A stretch of DNA of 64,000 nucleotides, from NCBI GenBank assembly GCA_035294245.1, contig DATGLG010000063.1, positions 72,040 through 136,039 of the forward strand, written 5' to 3'. The notes under the pieces are model-generated. The model searched no databases, had not been told where the DNA came from, and saw only the letters and a program-made list of their open reading frames with translations. Origin of the DNA: DATGLG01 sp035294245 (GTDB lineage Bacteria; Pseudomonadota; Alphaproteobacteria; JACZXZ01). Shown piece after piece: positions 43,714-52,852 of the stretch. The translations under genes were made by a program, and so were the position numbers. How positions within the stretch are numbered: the stretch's first letter is position 1; every line of letters begins with the position of its first letter.

Positions 43714-44184
43714 ATGACCAGCCTGTCCGAGCCAACGATCGGGACTCACTCCAGCGCCAAGACGAGGCCACCCATTCGCTTCGACACAAAGATCGCCATC
43801 GTCCTGCGCGACGATCTCGCTTCGTGGCAGAAGCTCAACGTCGCCGCCTTCTTGGCGAGCGGCATCGCGGGTGGCGATCCGGATGTGATCGGCCAGCCTT
43901 ACGACGATGCCAGCGGCAATGGCTACCTCGCCATGTTCCGCCAGCCGGTGCTTGTCTTCGCCGGCAGCGGCGAGGCGATCCGCGCCGCCTATGACCGCGC
44001 CATGGCGCGCGGCCTTCGCCTCGCGATCTTCACCGAGGCCCTCTTTGCGACCGGCAATGACGGCGACAACCGGGCGGCGGTGCGCGCCTGCCCGCGCGAG
44101 GCATTGGTCCTCGTCGGCTTCGCCTTCCGCGCGGAGCGAAAGGCGGCGGACAAGGTGCTCAAAGGCCTTGCTCTGCACCGATGA
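43714..44184 (+). CDS. DUF2000 family protein
   Basis: A 156-aa soluble protein with DUF2000 features: FDTKIAIVLRDDLASWQKLNVAAFLASGI and a later QPVLVFAGSGEAIRAAYDRAM and VRACPREALVLVGFAF. ATG 43714 is preferred over an upstream GTG because GGAGGG lies 8 nt before it. DUF2000 has a PTH2-like (peptidyl-tRNA hydrolase II) fold in solved members, but activity is not demonstrated. It is divergent from an AraC regulator. Confidence 0.85.
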   Translation: MTSLSEPTIGTHSSAKTRPPIRFDTKIAIVLRDDLASWQKLNVAAFLASGIAGGDPDVIGQPYDDASGNGYLAMFRQPVLVFAGSGEAIRAAYDRAMARGLRLAIFTEALFATGNDGDNRAAVRACPREALVLVGFAFRAERKAADKVLKGLALHR

Positions 44185-44303
44185 GCCGTGTGGGACAGTC
44201 CCGTCCTCCTATACCCTAAGCCGGCCAAGCACAAATACCGCTCGTCACGGGGGCCGGGTCGCAGCGGTAGCGGAGACGGGCCCGGCGTCGCTATGATGGC
44301 GCC

Positions 44304-45110
44304 ATGCTGCTCGAGAACCTCACCCGCATCGTCTCGATCATCTGGAACAATGGCGGCCGCTTCTGGTCGCTCATCTATTATCTCGCCTCGGCGGGCATCC
44401 TGCACAAATACCAGGTGGCGCGCTTCATCGAGCACGCTTATCCGGTCGGTGGGCGGCATGTCGTCTATATCCTTTTCACGATGTCGCCGGTTTGGGCGCT
44501 CCTGCCCATCACCATCCTGATCGGCGTCGCCTTCTATCGCGAGATCCTGTCCCTCGAGCGACGCTTGGCGCCTCGTCTCGTCCTCAGCCTCACGCCTAGG
44601 GAAAAATGCCTCGTCGTCGTTTCTCAGGCGCCCGAAGGCGGGTCTGGTCGGGCCAAGATCCTGCGTCTTCAGGTGCGCAACATCTCCTCGATTCCCGTCA
44701 AGGACTGCCGGGCCTATCTCCTCGACGTGCAGAAGGATGCGGCGGGCCCCACGACCCCGCCTCTCGATTACGGCGATTCCCTCGAGCTGCAATGGTCGAC
44801 CCGCGAAGGCGAGGGGCCGATCGATCTCCCTGGCCACGTGCCCCAATATGTTAACCTGCTCTGTGCCGCCGAGGGCGAGAGCAAGCTGCGCCTGCTGCGC
44901 GACAAGGTGCCGTCGCGCTACCGCGACCTCTTTGCCGCACCCGGCGTCTATTGCCTGAGCATCGCCGTTTCTGGCGACGGCGTCGCGACGGCGGTGATCG
45001 ATTGCGTGATTGTCTGGCCCGGCACGTGGGACGGGCTGGAGCTCGCGGAACCAACGACCGCAGCGCCGATGCCGGCGCCCTCGGCGCGGCGCGCCAGGGC
45101 CACCGCCTGA
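44304..45110 (+). CDS. Membrane protein with soluble beta-rich domain, unknown function
   Basis: A 268-aa protein. Residues 50-78 (VVYILFTMSPVWALLPITILIGVAF) form one clear membrane segment, with a weaker hydrophobic stretch at about 20-30 (FWSLIYYLASAGIL). The following 170 residues look like an immunoglobulin-like or other beta domain (LRLQVRNISSIPVKDCRAYLLDV, LELQWSTREGEGPIDLPGH, GVYCLSIAVSGDGVATAVIDCV). I do not recognise the family. The region between it and the upstream gene (119 bp) shows no obvious signal. Confidence 0.7.
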   Translation: MLLENLTRIVSIIWNNGGRFWSLIYYLASAGILHKYQVARFIEHAYPVGGRHVVYILFTMSPVWALLPITILIGVAFYREILSLERRLAPRLVLSLTPREKCLVVVSQAPEGGSGRAKILRLQVRNISSIPVKDCRAYLLDVQKDAAGPTTPPLDYGDSLELQWSTREGEGPIDLPGHVPQYVNLLCAAEGESKLRLLRDKVPSRYRDLFAAPGVYCLSIAVSGDGVATAVIDCVIVWPGTWDGLELAEPTTAAPMPAPSARRARATA

Positions 45111-45181
45111 GCAACTGAGACGCACCGGCAGATCAAGATCGCCTTGGCCGGATCGCCTCGCAATAGCTGCGCTGCAGCCCG

Positions 45182-46009
45182 CTATTTCGCGATCAGGCCG
45201 GCATCCCGCGCCACCTCGCTATAGGGAAAGACGATCTTGGGATCGGGGAGGATGGCGCCTTTCTTCTTTCCCGCATAGTCGAGCCGCGAGAGCATGTCGC
45301 GAATGAGGTTGAGGCGCGCTTGGCGCTTGTCGTCGGCGCGGACCACGTGCCAAGGCGCCGCCACGGTATGGGTGCGCGCAAACATCTCGTCGCGCGCGCG
45401 GCTGTAGTCCTTCCAGCGCTTGACCGCGACGGCATCGATCGGGCTCGACTTCCATTGGGTGAGCAGGTCCTTGCCGCGCGCTTTGAGTCGCCGCTTCTGC
45501 TCGGGCTTGGAGATGTCGAGATAGTATTTGAGAAGCTTGATGCCGGCCCGGACCAGGAGCTCCTCGAAGACGGGGGCGTCGGCAAGAAAGGCCTCAGCCT
45601 CCGCCTCGCTGCAGAAGCCCATCACGCGTTCGACGCCGGCCCGGTTGTACCAGCTCCTGTTGAACAGCACCATTTCCTGAGCGGCCGGGAGGTGTGCCGT
45701 ATAGCGCTGGAAGTACCAGAGGGTGGCCTCGCGGTCCGAAGGCTTCGGCAGGGCCACGACTCGCACCTCCCGTGGGGAGAGGTGCTCGATGATGCGCTTG
45801 ATGGTGCCGTCCTTGCCGGCGGCGTCGCGACCCTCGAACAGCACGATGATGCGGTCGTTGCAGCGGATAATATGATTCTGAAGCTTCACGAGCTCGATTT
45901 GCAGCTCGTAGAGCGCGCGCTCGTACGCCGTCTTGCTCGGCTTCGGTTCCCTCTCGCCGTTCGCGTCCTGCACGCGCCCGTCCTTGTGCCTATGCTTGCC
46001 CTTGGACAT
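45182..46009 (-). CDS. ppk2: Polyphosphate kinase 2 (PPK2 family)
   Basis: Uses polyphosphate to phosphorylate nucleoside di- or monophosphates. The 275-aa product from ATG 46009 (MSKGKHRHKDG) is a single-domain PPK2. Walker A is FEGRDAAGKDGTIKRI near residue 60, Walker B-like motif NRSWYNRAGVERVMGFC near 125, and lid KPEQKRRLKARGKD near 178. The substrate class (GDP/ADP versus NMP) cannot be assigned confidently. It is divergent from the histidine kinase gene with 174 bp between starts. Confidence 0.92.
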   Translation of the reverse strand: MSKGKHRHKDGRVQDANGEREPKPSKTAYERALYELQIELVKLQNHIIRCNDRIIVLFEGRDAAGKDGTIKRIIEHLSPREVRVVALPKPSDREATLWYFQRYTAHLPAAQEMVLFNRSWYNRAGVERVMGFCSEAEAEAFLADAPVFEELLVRAGIKLLKYYLDISKPEQKRRLKARGKDLLTQWKSSPIDAVAVKRWKDYSRARDEMFARTHTVAAPWHVVRADDKRQARLNLIRDMLSRLDYAGKKKGAILPDPKIVFPYSEVARDAGLIAK

Positions 46010-46183
46010 CGGTCCCGTCCTCGTCTGCGACTGTCCAACCCAGCTAAATATCAGAAAATCCATAATTTTGCTCGCGCGGACCGCGCGTCCGCCGGGCGGC
46101 CGGGCAGCGCCGATCTTCACGAAGAATCAAGGAGTTTGGGCGATCTTGCGGTCGTGGCCAATGACGGGTCCCGTGGATCGATA

Positions 46184-47881
46184 ATGAAAATCCTCGCCTT
46201 CCTTGCCGCCGCCGCGGGGATTCTCGCGTTCCTTTACGTCAAGGCGCATGGGATTGATGCCGACAAGAACGCGGCGATCGTGGCGCATCTGCTTGAGCTC
46301 AAGCAGCTCGAGGCGACGCTCAATCAGGACATTTTGCGCGGCCGTTACGACCGCCTCCAGGACTATGACGATCTCAATACCACCGTGGCGCGCGAGCATA
46401 CGCTGCTCGGCGAGCTCCGCTTCGGCGACGATCGCGTCGACCGCATGTGGGGCGGCAAGCTCAAGCTCCGGCTCAACGACTACGCCAAGCTTCACAAGGC
46501 GCGGACGGAGCTCGTCTGGACTTTCGAGGGCTGGAACAGCGTCCTCCGGCAACTCGTCGACCGGCTACCAGAGCTCGCCTCCATCGTCGAAAGACGGCTG
46601 CGGCAATCGGGCGCCGACGCCGACATGCTGGAGCTCGTCCACATCATCCAGGATGGCGTGCTCCTCTACATCGCTCGCGGCGGAACCTCGGCGCGCGACG
46701 AGCTCGACGGCTGGATCTCGATGCTCGAGCTCAACCTGGTCGGCACGCCCGCGGCGAATCTTCCGGACATGCGCAGCTTTCTCGAAGGGACGCACGCCCT
46801 GATCACCTACAAGACCGGGATCGAGGATCTGCTAAGCCGGCTCTTCGCTCTCGATGCGGGCCGCGCCATCGACGATCTCCATCTCGCTTACGTCTCGGCT
46901 TACCAGGCGGAGCAGAGGACCGCCGAGACCTATCGTCGATTGATGTTCCTCTTCGGCGGGGTCATGCTCTGCTATATTGGGTACATCCTCACGCGCCTGC
47001 GCCGCAGCGTCTCTGCGCACGATCTGGCCAATCGCCGCCTGCAAGCGCAGGCCTTGGAACTCGAAGCCTCGAATCGCGGGCTCGAGCGGGAGATCGAGGA
47101 GCGTCAGCGCGTAGAGGTCAATCTGATGCGCGCCAAGGAGGCGGCGGAATACGCCAACCGCGCCAAATCCGATTTCCTCGCCAATATGAGCCACGAGTTG
47201 AGGACGCCGCTCAACGCCATCATTGGTTTCTCGGAGATCATGCGCGAGCAGATGTTCGGCGCGCTCGGTCACGACAATTACGTGGAATATATGGATCATA
47301 TCCATGAGAGCGGCACGCATCTCCTGGCGGTGATCAACGATATCCTCGATCTTTCGAAGATCGAGGCAGGCCGCTTCACGATCTCCGACGAGGAGGTGGA
47401 TGTCGCCGAGGTGATACGCAGCAGCGCCAATATCCTGGAAGAGAAGGCGCGCTCGGCCGGACTCGCGCTTTCGGTCGAGCTGCCGGCCGATCTTCCGATC
47501 CTGCGTGGCGATTCGCGCGCCTTGCGGCAGGTCCTGTTCAACCTCATCTCCAACGCCGTCAAATTCACCCAGCCCGGCGGGCGCATTGTCGTACGGGCCG
47601 GCCTCGAGCCCTCCGGCGAGCTCGCGGTCGCGGTGACGGATACCGGGATCGGCATCGCCGGAGGTGATCTTGAGCGGGTAATGGAGCCCTTCGGACAGGT
47701 CGAGACGTCGCTGACCCGCCGTCATCAGGGCACCGGCTTGGGATTGCCGCTCGCGAAGAAGCTGGTCGACGCCCATGACGGCGCGTTGACGGTCGAGAGC
47801 AAGCTCGGCGTCGGCACCACCGTCATTGCCCGCTTCCCGGCAGAGCGGGTTATCGGGCGGCGCGCCACTGTCGCCGCCTGA
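46184..47881 (+). CDS. Hybrid-less sensor histidine kinase with DAHL-like sensor
   Basis: A 565-aa inner-membrane kinase. Helix 1 is at residues 1-20. An all-helical periplasmic sensor spans about 22-250, containing LNQDILRGRYDRLQDYDDLN, which resembles the DAHL domain. Helix 2 is at 252-275 (FLFGGVMLCYIGYILT), followed by a coiled coil. HisKA SHELRTPLNAIIGF carries the phospho-accepting His337. The HATPase domain has an N box (NLISNAVKF), G1 DTGIGIAG and G2 GTGLGLPLAKKL. No response regulator is adjacent, so it is an orphan whose partner is elsewhere. Start is ATG 46184, directly before the hydrophobic helix. Confidence 0.88.
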   Translation: MKILAFLAAAAGILAFLYVKAHGIDADKNAAIVAHLLELKQLEATLNQDILRGRYDRLQDYDDLNTTVAREHTLLGELRFGDDRVDRMWGGKLKLRLNDYAKLHKARTELVWTFEGWNSVLRQLVDRLPELASIVERRLRQSGADADMLELVHIIQDGVLLYIARGGTSARDELDGWISMLELNLVGTPAANLPDMRSFLEGTHALITYKTGIEDLLSRLFALDAGRAIDDLHLAYVSAYQAEQRTAETYRRLMFLFGGVMLCYIGYILTRLRRSVSAHDLANRRLQAQALELEASNRGLEREIEERQRVEVNLMRAKEAAEYANRAKSDFLANMSHELRTPLNAIIGFSEIMREQMFGALGHDNYVEYMDHIHESGTHLLAVINDILDLSKIEAGRFTISDEEVDVAEVIRSSANILEEKARSAGLALSVELPADLPILRGDSRALRQVLFNLISNAVKFTQPGGRIVVRAGLEPSGELAVAVTDTGIGIAGGDLERVMEPFGQVETSLTRRHQGTGLGLPLAKKLVDAHDGALTVESKLGVGTTVIARFPAERVIGRRATVAA

Positions 47882-47930
47882 AGGCCGATCACGCGATTTC
47901 GCTGTCGATTACTTCGCAGGAGATGCGCAA

Positions 47931-49271
47931 TCACGATTTGTGTTGCAGGGCGACTGCAACGAGACGGTGGATTTCGGCAATCACCTGATCCTTGTTGCCG
48001 GCCGGCGCACCTAGCAATCCAGGTGTCCAATGATCATCGCGCAGCTTTGCACAATCGGCGAGCGCCGCTTCTTTATTACCAAGTCGAGCGTGACAGTCCG
48101 CTCGAAATAGATGTCCGAACGCGTCCTCGAATCCCGCAGGGTCCATTGCTTCTGCCCGATCGAAATCGTCTATTGCCTTTCGGTATTCACCCATGCTGCG
48201 GAGCAAATTACCACGGGCTCTGTATGAGGTTTTGTGAGGCTCGAGGCTGAGAGACTTATTGAGATCTGCGAGGGCATGATCCTTTCGTCCGAGACGATTC
48301 AGCACCTGATGCCTGGTGAAATATCCGGTAGGGTCGGTGGGGTTCGCTCGAATGTGCGCGTTACAAATGTCAAGGCAGCGCCGCGGGTCGCTATGCATTA
48401 TTTGGTGTATTCGCTGCATGCCTTCCATGTCTATGTCGACATGTCGCATCTTTTTGCCCATGGCTATTCCGATTGGATTTGGAACCGAGGTATCAAGACG
48501 GTTACCTCCGCATTCTTCCGACACCTGACCTAACAAGCACTGTCGGTACGTTTTACCCATATTGCGATAATCACCTTGACCAAGGGTACCCTTTTTCTCA
48601 AGTTCATCACAGAACTCGTAGGCATGATCCCATTCTTCCACGCACTTTCGCCGTCGGGGGTAAGGATTTACAGGTAGCGCCTGGCGCGGGACATCGTGAG
48701 GAATGGTTGGCGTCAAGGGAAAAGGGCTGATCTCATTGGGAAATGGAATCGGCCGAATAATTTCCATCGGCTCGACAATGGTTGCCTGCGCCTCGATAAC
48801 CGATCCGGGCGTCGTATCTGCCCCTGCATCAAAGTCATAATCCTCGGTCGTCCATTGTCCGCCTCCTGGATACCCCCTGGGCACACGCGGCTGGGTAGGG
48901 TTGTACTTGGCGAGAGGGTCGCCATCAGCCATGCGGCGTGCTGCTGAGATATCGGGAAGCGCAGGCAGACGAACGTGGAGAAGTGCAGTTGCGGCGCGTC
49001 CCGGTTCGCCAGACGAAATGGCATCAGCCACGACCTGAAGCGCTGACATTCGGCTCCCAAGATCAACGGGCATTCCGTAGCCGATGCTCAGTAGCCGCTC
49101 AAGTTCGGCCCGCGGGCGTGGTCGCCACCGAGACCGTCCTACGGCATTATCGTCACGTTCCAGCAAGGGTGTGCCTAACCCCAAAAACGCCCCGCTCTCA
49201 TTGACGTAGGGATTCAGGCCGTCTCCCGCCGAGTCGGCAAGCCGGCAAGTCGTTACAAATCTGGTGCCCAT
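47931..49271 (-). CDS. Uncharacterised TPR protein with GGQW motif and Cys quartet
   Basis: I do not recognise this 446-aa protein as a whole. Residues 124-141 (NPTQPRVPRGYPGGGQWT, at 48849-48902) resemble a short PRVPxGxxxGGQWT motif that I recall from many alphaproteobacterial and phage-associated hypothetical proteins. Cys210, Cys221, Cys245 and Cys254 are spaced as two pairs (CVEEWDHAYEFC; CLLGQVSEEC) that could form disulfides or bind metal. Residues 292-417 form about three TPR-like repeats (YFTRHQVLNRLGRKDHALAD; YRARGNLLRSMGEYRKAIDD; FRADCHARLGNKEAALADC). There is no signal peptide. It lies in a pocket of lower GC than both flanks, suggesting acquisition. Confidence 0.7.
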   Translation of the reverse strand: MGTRFVTTCRLADSAGDGLNPYVNESGAFLGLGTPLLERDDNAVGRSRWRPRPRAELERLLSIGYGMPVDLGSRMSALQVVADAISSGEPGRAATALLHVRLPALPDISAARRMADGDPLAKYNPTQPRVPRGYPGGGQWTTEDYDFDAGADTTPGSVIEAQATIVEPMEIIRPIPFPNEISPFPLTPTIPHDVPRQALPVNPYPRRRKCVEEWDHAYEFCDELEKKGTLGQGDYRNMGKTYRQCLLGQVSEECGGNRLDTSVPNPIGIAMGKKMRHVDIDMEGMQRIHQIMHSDPRRCLDICNAHIRANPTDPTGYFTRHQVLNRLGRKDHALADLNKSLSLEPHKTSYRARGNLLRSMGEYRKAIDDFDRAEAMDPAGFEDAFGHLFRADCHARLGNKEAALADCAKLRDDHWTPGLLGAPAGNKDQVIAEIHRLVAVALQHKS

Positions 49272-49376
49272 CTTTCATGTACACAATCTTAAATTGTAGA
49301 GTAAGAACATAACAAGAACATGATTTCACGTCAAATCAATCGTTATAAATGCCGTGAGAGCGGAGTAGCGATCTGC

Positions 49377-49404
49377 TCATGAGGATTGAGAGTCATCCTC
49401 ATGA
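49377..49404. repeat. Inverted repeat in an intergenic region
   Basis: Arms TCATGAGGAT (49377-49386) and ATCCTCATGA (49395-49404) pair perfectly over 10 bp with an 8-nt loop. A direct repeat GCGATCT flanks it (49368-49374 and 49409-49415). It sits between the TPR gene's start and the CoA-transferase's 3' end. It has no U-tract on either strand. Confidence 0.6.
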
Positions 49405-49487
49405 ATTCGCGATCTTCTACCTCAGCAATGATGCGAAGCGCCGACGTGAGAGATCGTGCCGGCAAGCTCGCGCAGCTCCTGTGTCGG

Positions 49488-50651
49488 CTATGAGCTTTGC
49501 GTTGGCGTGTGCATGGAGGGAGGAGTCTCTGCTGTGGCAAATTCAGCGCGGATCACTTCGCTGTGCTGCCCGATCGCCGGGACGGGCCGCAGGGCAGCAG
49601 TCCGGCCCTCGCGGCGCACCGGCGGCGCTATGACCTCCACATCGCCGGCGGGTGTCGAAACCTTGCTGCGGCGAAGCTGGGGATGGCGGCTCGCCGATTC
49701 GACGGAATTGAGCGAGCCAAAGGCGATTCCATAACGGCGGAGCCGTGCCACGAGCTCGTCGCGGTCCAAGCCGGTGAATGCGGCCGCGATCAGCGCGTCG
49801 AGTGCCGCGCGATTGGCGACGCGGCGGGGGATGTCCGCGTAGAGAGAATGCTCTGCGAGCTCGGGCTGCGTAAGCACGCCTTCGCAGAAGGCGCGCCATT
49901 CGCGCTCGTTCTGAATGGAAATGACGATCGGCTCACCCTGCGTGGGATAGGCGCCGTAAGGAGCGATCGACGGATGGTTCATGCCGACTCGCGCTGGCGC
50001 TGTGCCGCTATGGAGGTACTGAAGAAGTGGCACCGACATCCAGTCGGCCATGACGTCGAAGAGGGACAGCGCAACACCACTGCCGCGCCCGGTTCGCTCG
50101 CGCTCGTAGAGCGCCTCGAGGATGGCCGAATAGGCGGCAAGCCCCGTCGCGATGTCGCAGACCGAGACGCCGACCCTGCCGGGCCCTTCCGGTCCGCCGG
50201 TGACCGAGGCTAGGCCGCTTTCCGCCTGCACCAGGAGGTCATACGCCTTCATGTCGCGATAGGGCCCGTCCTCGCCATAGCCTGAAATATCGCAAGTGAC
50301 GAGGCGGGGATAGTGCGCGCGCAGCGACTCGGCACCGAAGCCGGCCCGCGCAGCGGCACCCGGAGCGAGGTTCTGAATGAAAACATCGGCCTTGGCGAGA
50401 ATGCGATGGAGCAAGGCGGCGTCGTCCGCCGCCTTGATGTCGAGGACGATCGATTCCTTGCCGCGATTGAGCCAGACGAAATAGGTCGCGAGCCCTTTCA
50501 CGTATTTGTCGTAGCGTCGCGCGAAATCGCCTTCCGGTCGCTCGATCTTGATGACTCGCGCCCCGGCATCGGCGAATTTCGCGGTGCAGTAGGGCGCCGC
50601 GACGGCCTGCTCCAGCGCGACGACGAGGATGTTGTCGAGGGGCTCGGGCAT
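49488..50651 (-). CDS. Class III (CaiB/BaiF) CoA-transferase
   Basis: A 387-aa enzyme that would transfer CoA between carboxylic acids. From ATG 50651 (MPEPLDNILVVALEQAVAAPYC) it has family features: ADAGARVIKIERPEGDFAR, NRGKESIVLDIK (CoA contacts), and the catalytic Asp in MKAYDLLVQAESGLASVTG near residue 160. The upstream reading frame is not homologous. It is the last gene of the minus-strand transporter group, 29 bp after the cupin gene. Its acid substrate is unknown; context suggests the imported compound or a product. Confidence 0.88.
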   Translation of the reverse strand: MPEPLDNILVVALEQAVAAPYCTAKFADAGARVIKIERPEGDFARRYDKYVKGLATYFVWLNRGKESIVLDIKAADDAALLHRILAKADVFIQNLAPGAAARAGFGAESLRAHYPRLVTCDISGYGEDGPYRDMKAYDLLVQAESGLASVTGGPEGPGRVGVSVCDIATGLAAYSAILEALYERERTGRGSGVALSLFDVMADWMSVPLLQYLHSGTAPARVGMNHPSIAPYGAYPTQGEPIVISIQNEREWRAFCEGVLTQPELAEHSLYADIPRRVANRAALDALIAAAFTGLDRDELVARLRRYGIAFGSLNSVESASRHPQLRRSKVSTPAGDVEVIAPPVRREGRTAALRPVPAIGQHSEVIRAEFATAETPPSMHTPTQSS

Positions 50652-50680
50652 CGGTGGGAGGCTTATCTGCCCATCGGCGA

Positions 50681-51148
50681 TCAGTAGGGATTTCCCTTCT
50701 TGTCGGTGAAGCTGCCGCTTTCGGATAGGACGAGATCGATATCCGGATAATGACAGGTGTCGCTCTTCGAGCGGGTGCCGACTTCCAGATAGCGCGCCGG
50801 CCGGTCCGACCGGTTCACGAGGTGGTGGCCGTCCGATTGGCCGGCGGGAAAGCCCGCAGCGAAGCCCGCTGTGAGGCGTTGCGCGCCGGCATCGGTGATT
50901 AGGGTAACCTCGCCTTCGAGGACATAGATGAATTCGTCCTCGCCGGTGTGCCAATGGCGCTGCGACGACCAGCAGCCCGGCGGCAAGTCGACGAGGTTGA
51001 CGCCGAATTGGCTCAAGCCCGCGGCGTCGCCGAGGGCGCGCTTCCGCCGCGCGGCGACAGCGGCGCGGAACGGCTCCGGATAGCTCGAGTCGGTGCGTAT
51101 CGGCAGCTGCTCGGGATCGATCGCAGGGGACTTCACGCGCTTGGACAT
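50681..51148 (-). CDS. Cupin domain protein
   Basis: A 155-aa single cupin. Metal-ligand positions are present: HWHTGEDEFIYVLEGEVTL (two His, one Glu, about residues 66-84) and a later SDGHHLVNRSD (His about 107). The family is broad (dioxygenases, isomerases, sugar or ligand sensors). ATG 51148 opens MSKRVKSPAIDPEQLP; the longer upstream frame overlaps the permease and is not real. It lies 44 bp after the permease and 29 bp before the CoA-transferase, so it likely belongs to one operon. Confidence 0.85.
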   Translation of the reverse strand: MSKRVKSPAIDPEQLPIRTDSSYPEPFRAAVAARRKRALGDAAGLSQFGVNLVDLPPGCWSSQRHWHTGEDEFIYVLEGEVTLITDAGAQRLTAGFAAGFPAGQSDGHHLVNRSDRPARYLEVGTRSKSDTCHYPDIDLVLSESGSFTDKKGNPY

Positions 51149-51192
51149 AGCCAATCCCTCTTCGTCTGCACCGCCCCCGCTGAGCCCGAACC

Positions 51193-52011
51193 TCAACGCT
51201 CGCTGGCGACCTCGGTCGTCTTGGTGCGGCGGCTGCGTCCGGCGAGGAGGACGAGACTGATCAGCGAAAGGGAGAGAAGGATAAGCGAAAGCGCCGAGGC
51301 CTTGTAGTAAAACCCGCGCTCCACGTCGCCGATGACGACGATCGGCACGGTGGCGAAGCCCGGCGGGTAGACCATCAGGGTGGCGCCGAGCTCGCCCAAG
51401 GATAGGGCGAAAGCAAGCGCCAAGCTCGCGCGAATCGCCGGCTCCAACAGCGGGATGACGACCCGGCGCAACACCATCGCGGGACGCGCGCCGAGGCTTG
51501 CCGCCGCCTCTCGATAAACCGGGATTTCCTGCTTCAGCGCGGCGGCATTGATCCGATAGCAGAACGGCAGGACAAGGGCCACTTGAACAAGAACGACGAT
51601 GGCCCACGAGCTCGAGATATCGAGAGGGGGCGCATGGTAGGCGAGCAGCACCGCAAGCCCGACGACGACGCTCGGCACCGAATTCGGCACCATGACGAGA
51701 GCGTCGAGCAGCCCGCCGAGCCGGCGTCCTTCGAGGTGGCTGAGCGAAAGCGCGATCCACACGCCGAAGACGGTTCCGAGTCCGGCGACGATGGCGGCGA
51801 TCTCGAAGCTGGTCGTCAAGGCGCTCCAATCGCTGTCGTCGAGCTGGGTGAACCAGCGCAGCGTGAAGCTCGAGGGGAAGATCGTCGCGAGCCAGTCGGC
51901 CGATACGCTCGATAGCGCCACGATGATGACAGGCACGGCGAAGAACCAGAAGACGACGCCGCCGGTCAGGAAGCGGAGCGCGTTGAGCAGGGGCTTGCGC
52001 GGTCTAGGCAC
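51193..52011 (-). CDS. ABC transporter permease (second), binding-protein-dependent
   Basis: A 272-aa inner-membrane permease with about six helices. The EAA loop reads REAAASLGARPAMVLRRVVIPLLEPAIR near residue 175. It resembles PotC/PhnV-type permeases of the Fe3+/polyamine/aminoethylphosphonate importer class. It overlaps the preceding permease by 8 bp and is followed by the cupin gene. The pairing with the other permease, the ATPase and the periplasmic binding protein gives a complete importer. Confidence 0.9.
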   Translation of the reverse strand: MPRPRKPLLNALRFLTGGVVFWFFAVPVIIVALSSVSADWLATIFPSSFTLRWFTQLDDSDWSALTTSFEIAAIVAGLGTVFGVWIALSLSHLEGRRLGGLLDALVMVPNSVPSVVVGLAVLLAYHAPPLDISSSWAIVVLVQVALVLPFCYRINAAALKQEIPVYREAAASLGARPAMVLRRVVIPLLEPAIRASLALAFALSLGELGATLMVYPPGFATVPIVVIGDVERGFYYKASALSLILLSLSLISLVLLAGRSRRTKTTEVASER

Positions 52012-52852
52012 GGGCGTGGCTCCGGGTCGCCGAGCGCGTGACCCGGCGATACAGCATGAAGACGCTGAGCGACGCCGCCAGCATCACCACCGCTTGGGCC
52101 GAGGCCGCCTGCAGGTCGAGATCGATGGTCGCCGCGCTGTAGATCGAGATGGGGAGCGTGATGAGCTTGGCGCTGCCCAGGACGAGAAGGATGCCGAACT
52201 CGTTCATGGTGAGGAGGAAGCAGAGAATGCTACCGGCCACGATGCCGGGAAGCGCCATGGGCAGAACAACGCGGCGTGCGACCATCAGCGGCCCGGCGCC
52301 GAGGCTGCGCGCCGCCTCCACAACCCGCTCGTCGATCAGCGTGAGCGCCGTCAGGGTCGGCCGCACCACGAAGGGGGTGTAGTAGATGACCTGGGCGAGA
52401 AGGACGCCGCCGAAGCCGAAGAGGAAATCGATGGGCGGATGATCGAGGGCGAAGCTGCGCTCGAGCAGGATATTCACCGAGCCCTGGGCGCCATAGAGAA
52501 AGATCAGGGTGAACGCGATGAGGAAGGACGGGAAGGCGACGAACAGCTCCATGAAGCGCACGAGCGTTCGCGAGCCGCGGAACGGCAGATAAAAGAGGAG
52601 GGCGGCCAGCACGACGCCGACGACGGTTGCAATGCTGGCGCTCGCGATCAGGATCTTCGCTGTGGTCCCGATTACGTTCCAGCTCTCGGGATTGGAGAAG
52701 AACTGGCTGTACGAGAGGAGAGAGAGGCCCTTCTTGTCGTGAAAGCTCAGCCAGATCAGGCCGCCGAGCGGGTAAAGTATGAGCGGTGCAAAGACGAGCG
52801 CCAGCAGGACGGCGAGGTTGCCTGTGCGGAAGACGCGCCCCTGCCTAATCAT
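52004..52852 (-). CDS. ABC transporter permease (first), binding-protein-dependent
   Basis: A 282-aa inner-membrane permease with about six helices starting LAVLLALVFAPLILYPLGGL. The EAA loop is VEAARSLGAGPLMVARRVVLPMALPGI near residue 180. It resembles the PotB/PhnU type. It overlaps the ATPase gene by 8 bp upstream and the second permease by 8 bp downstream, so translation of the three is coupled. Confidence 0.9.
   Translation of the reverse strand: MIRQGRVFRTGNLAVLLALVFAPLILYPLGGLIWLSFHDKKGLSLLSYSQFFSNPESWNVIGTTAKILIASASIATVVGVVLAALLFYLPFRGSRTLVRFMELFVAFPSFLIAFTLIFLYGAQGSVNILLERSFALDHPPIDFLFGFGGVLLAQVIYYTPFVVRPTLTALTLIDERVVEAARSLGAGPLMVARRVVLPMALPGIVAGSILCFLLTMNEFGILLVLGSAKLITLPISIYSAATIDLDLQAASAQAVVMLAASLSVFMLYRRVTRSATRSHARA

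Noticed and set aside
45320..46183. 288-codon upstream extension of the histidine kinase frame
   Set aside because: It runs antisense through ppk2; the hydrophobic start at 46184 is the natural N-terminus.
49343..49540. 65-codon minus-strand frame downstream of the CoA-transferase
   Set aside because: Overlaps the CoA-transferase 3' end, includes the inverted repeat and has no family or start signal.
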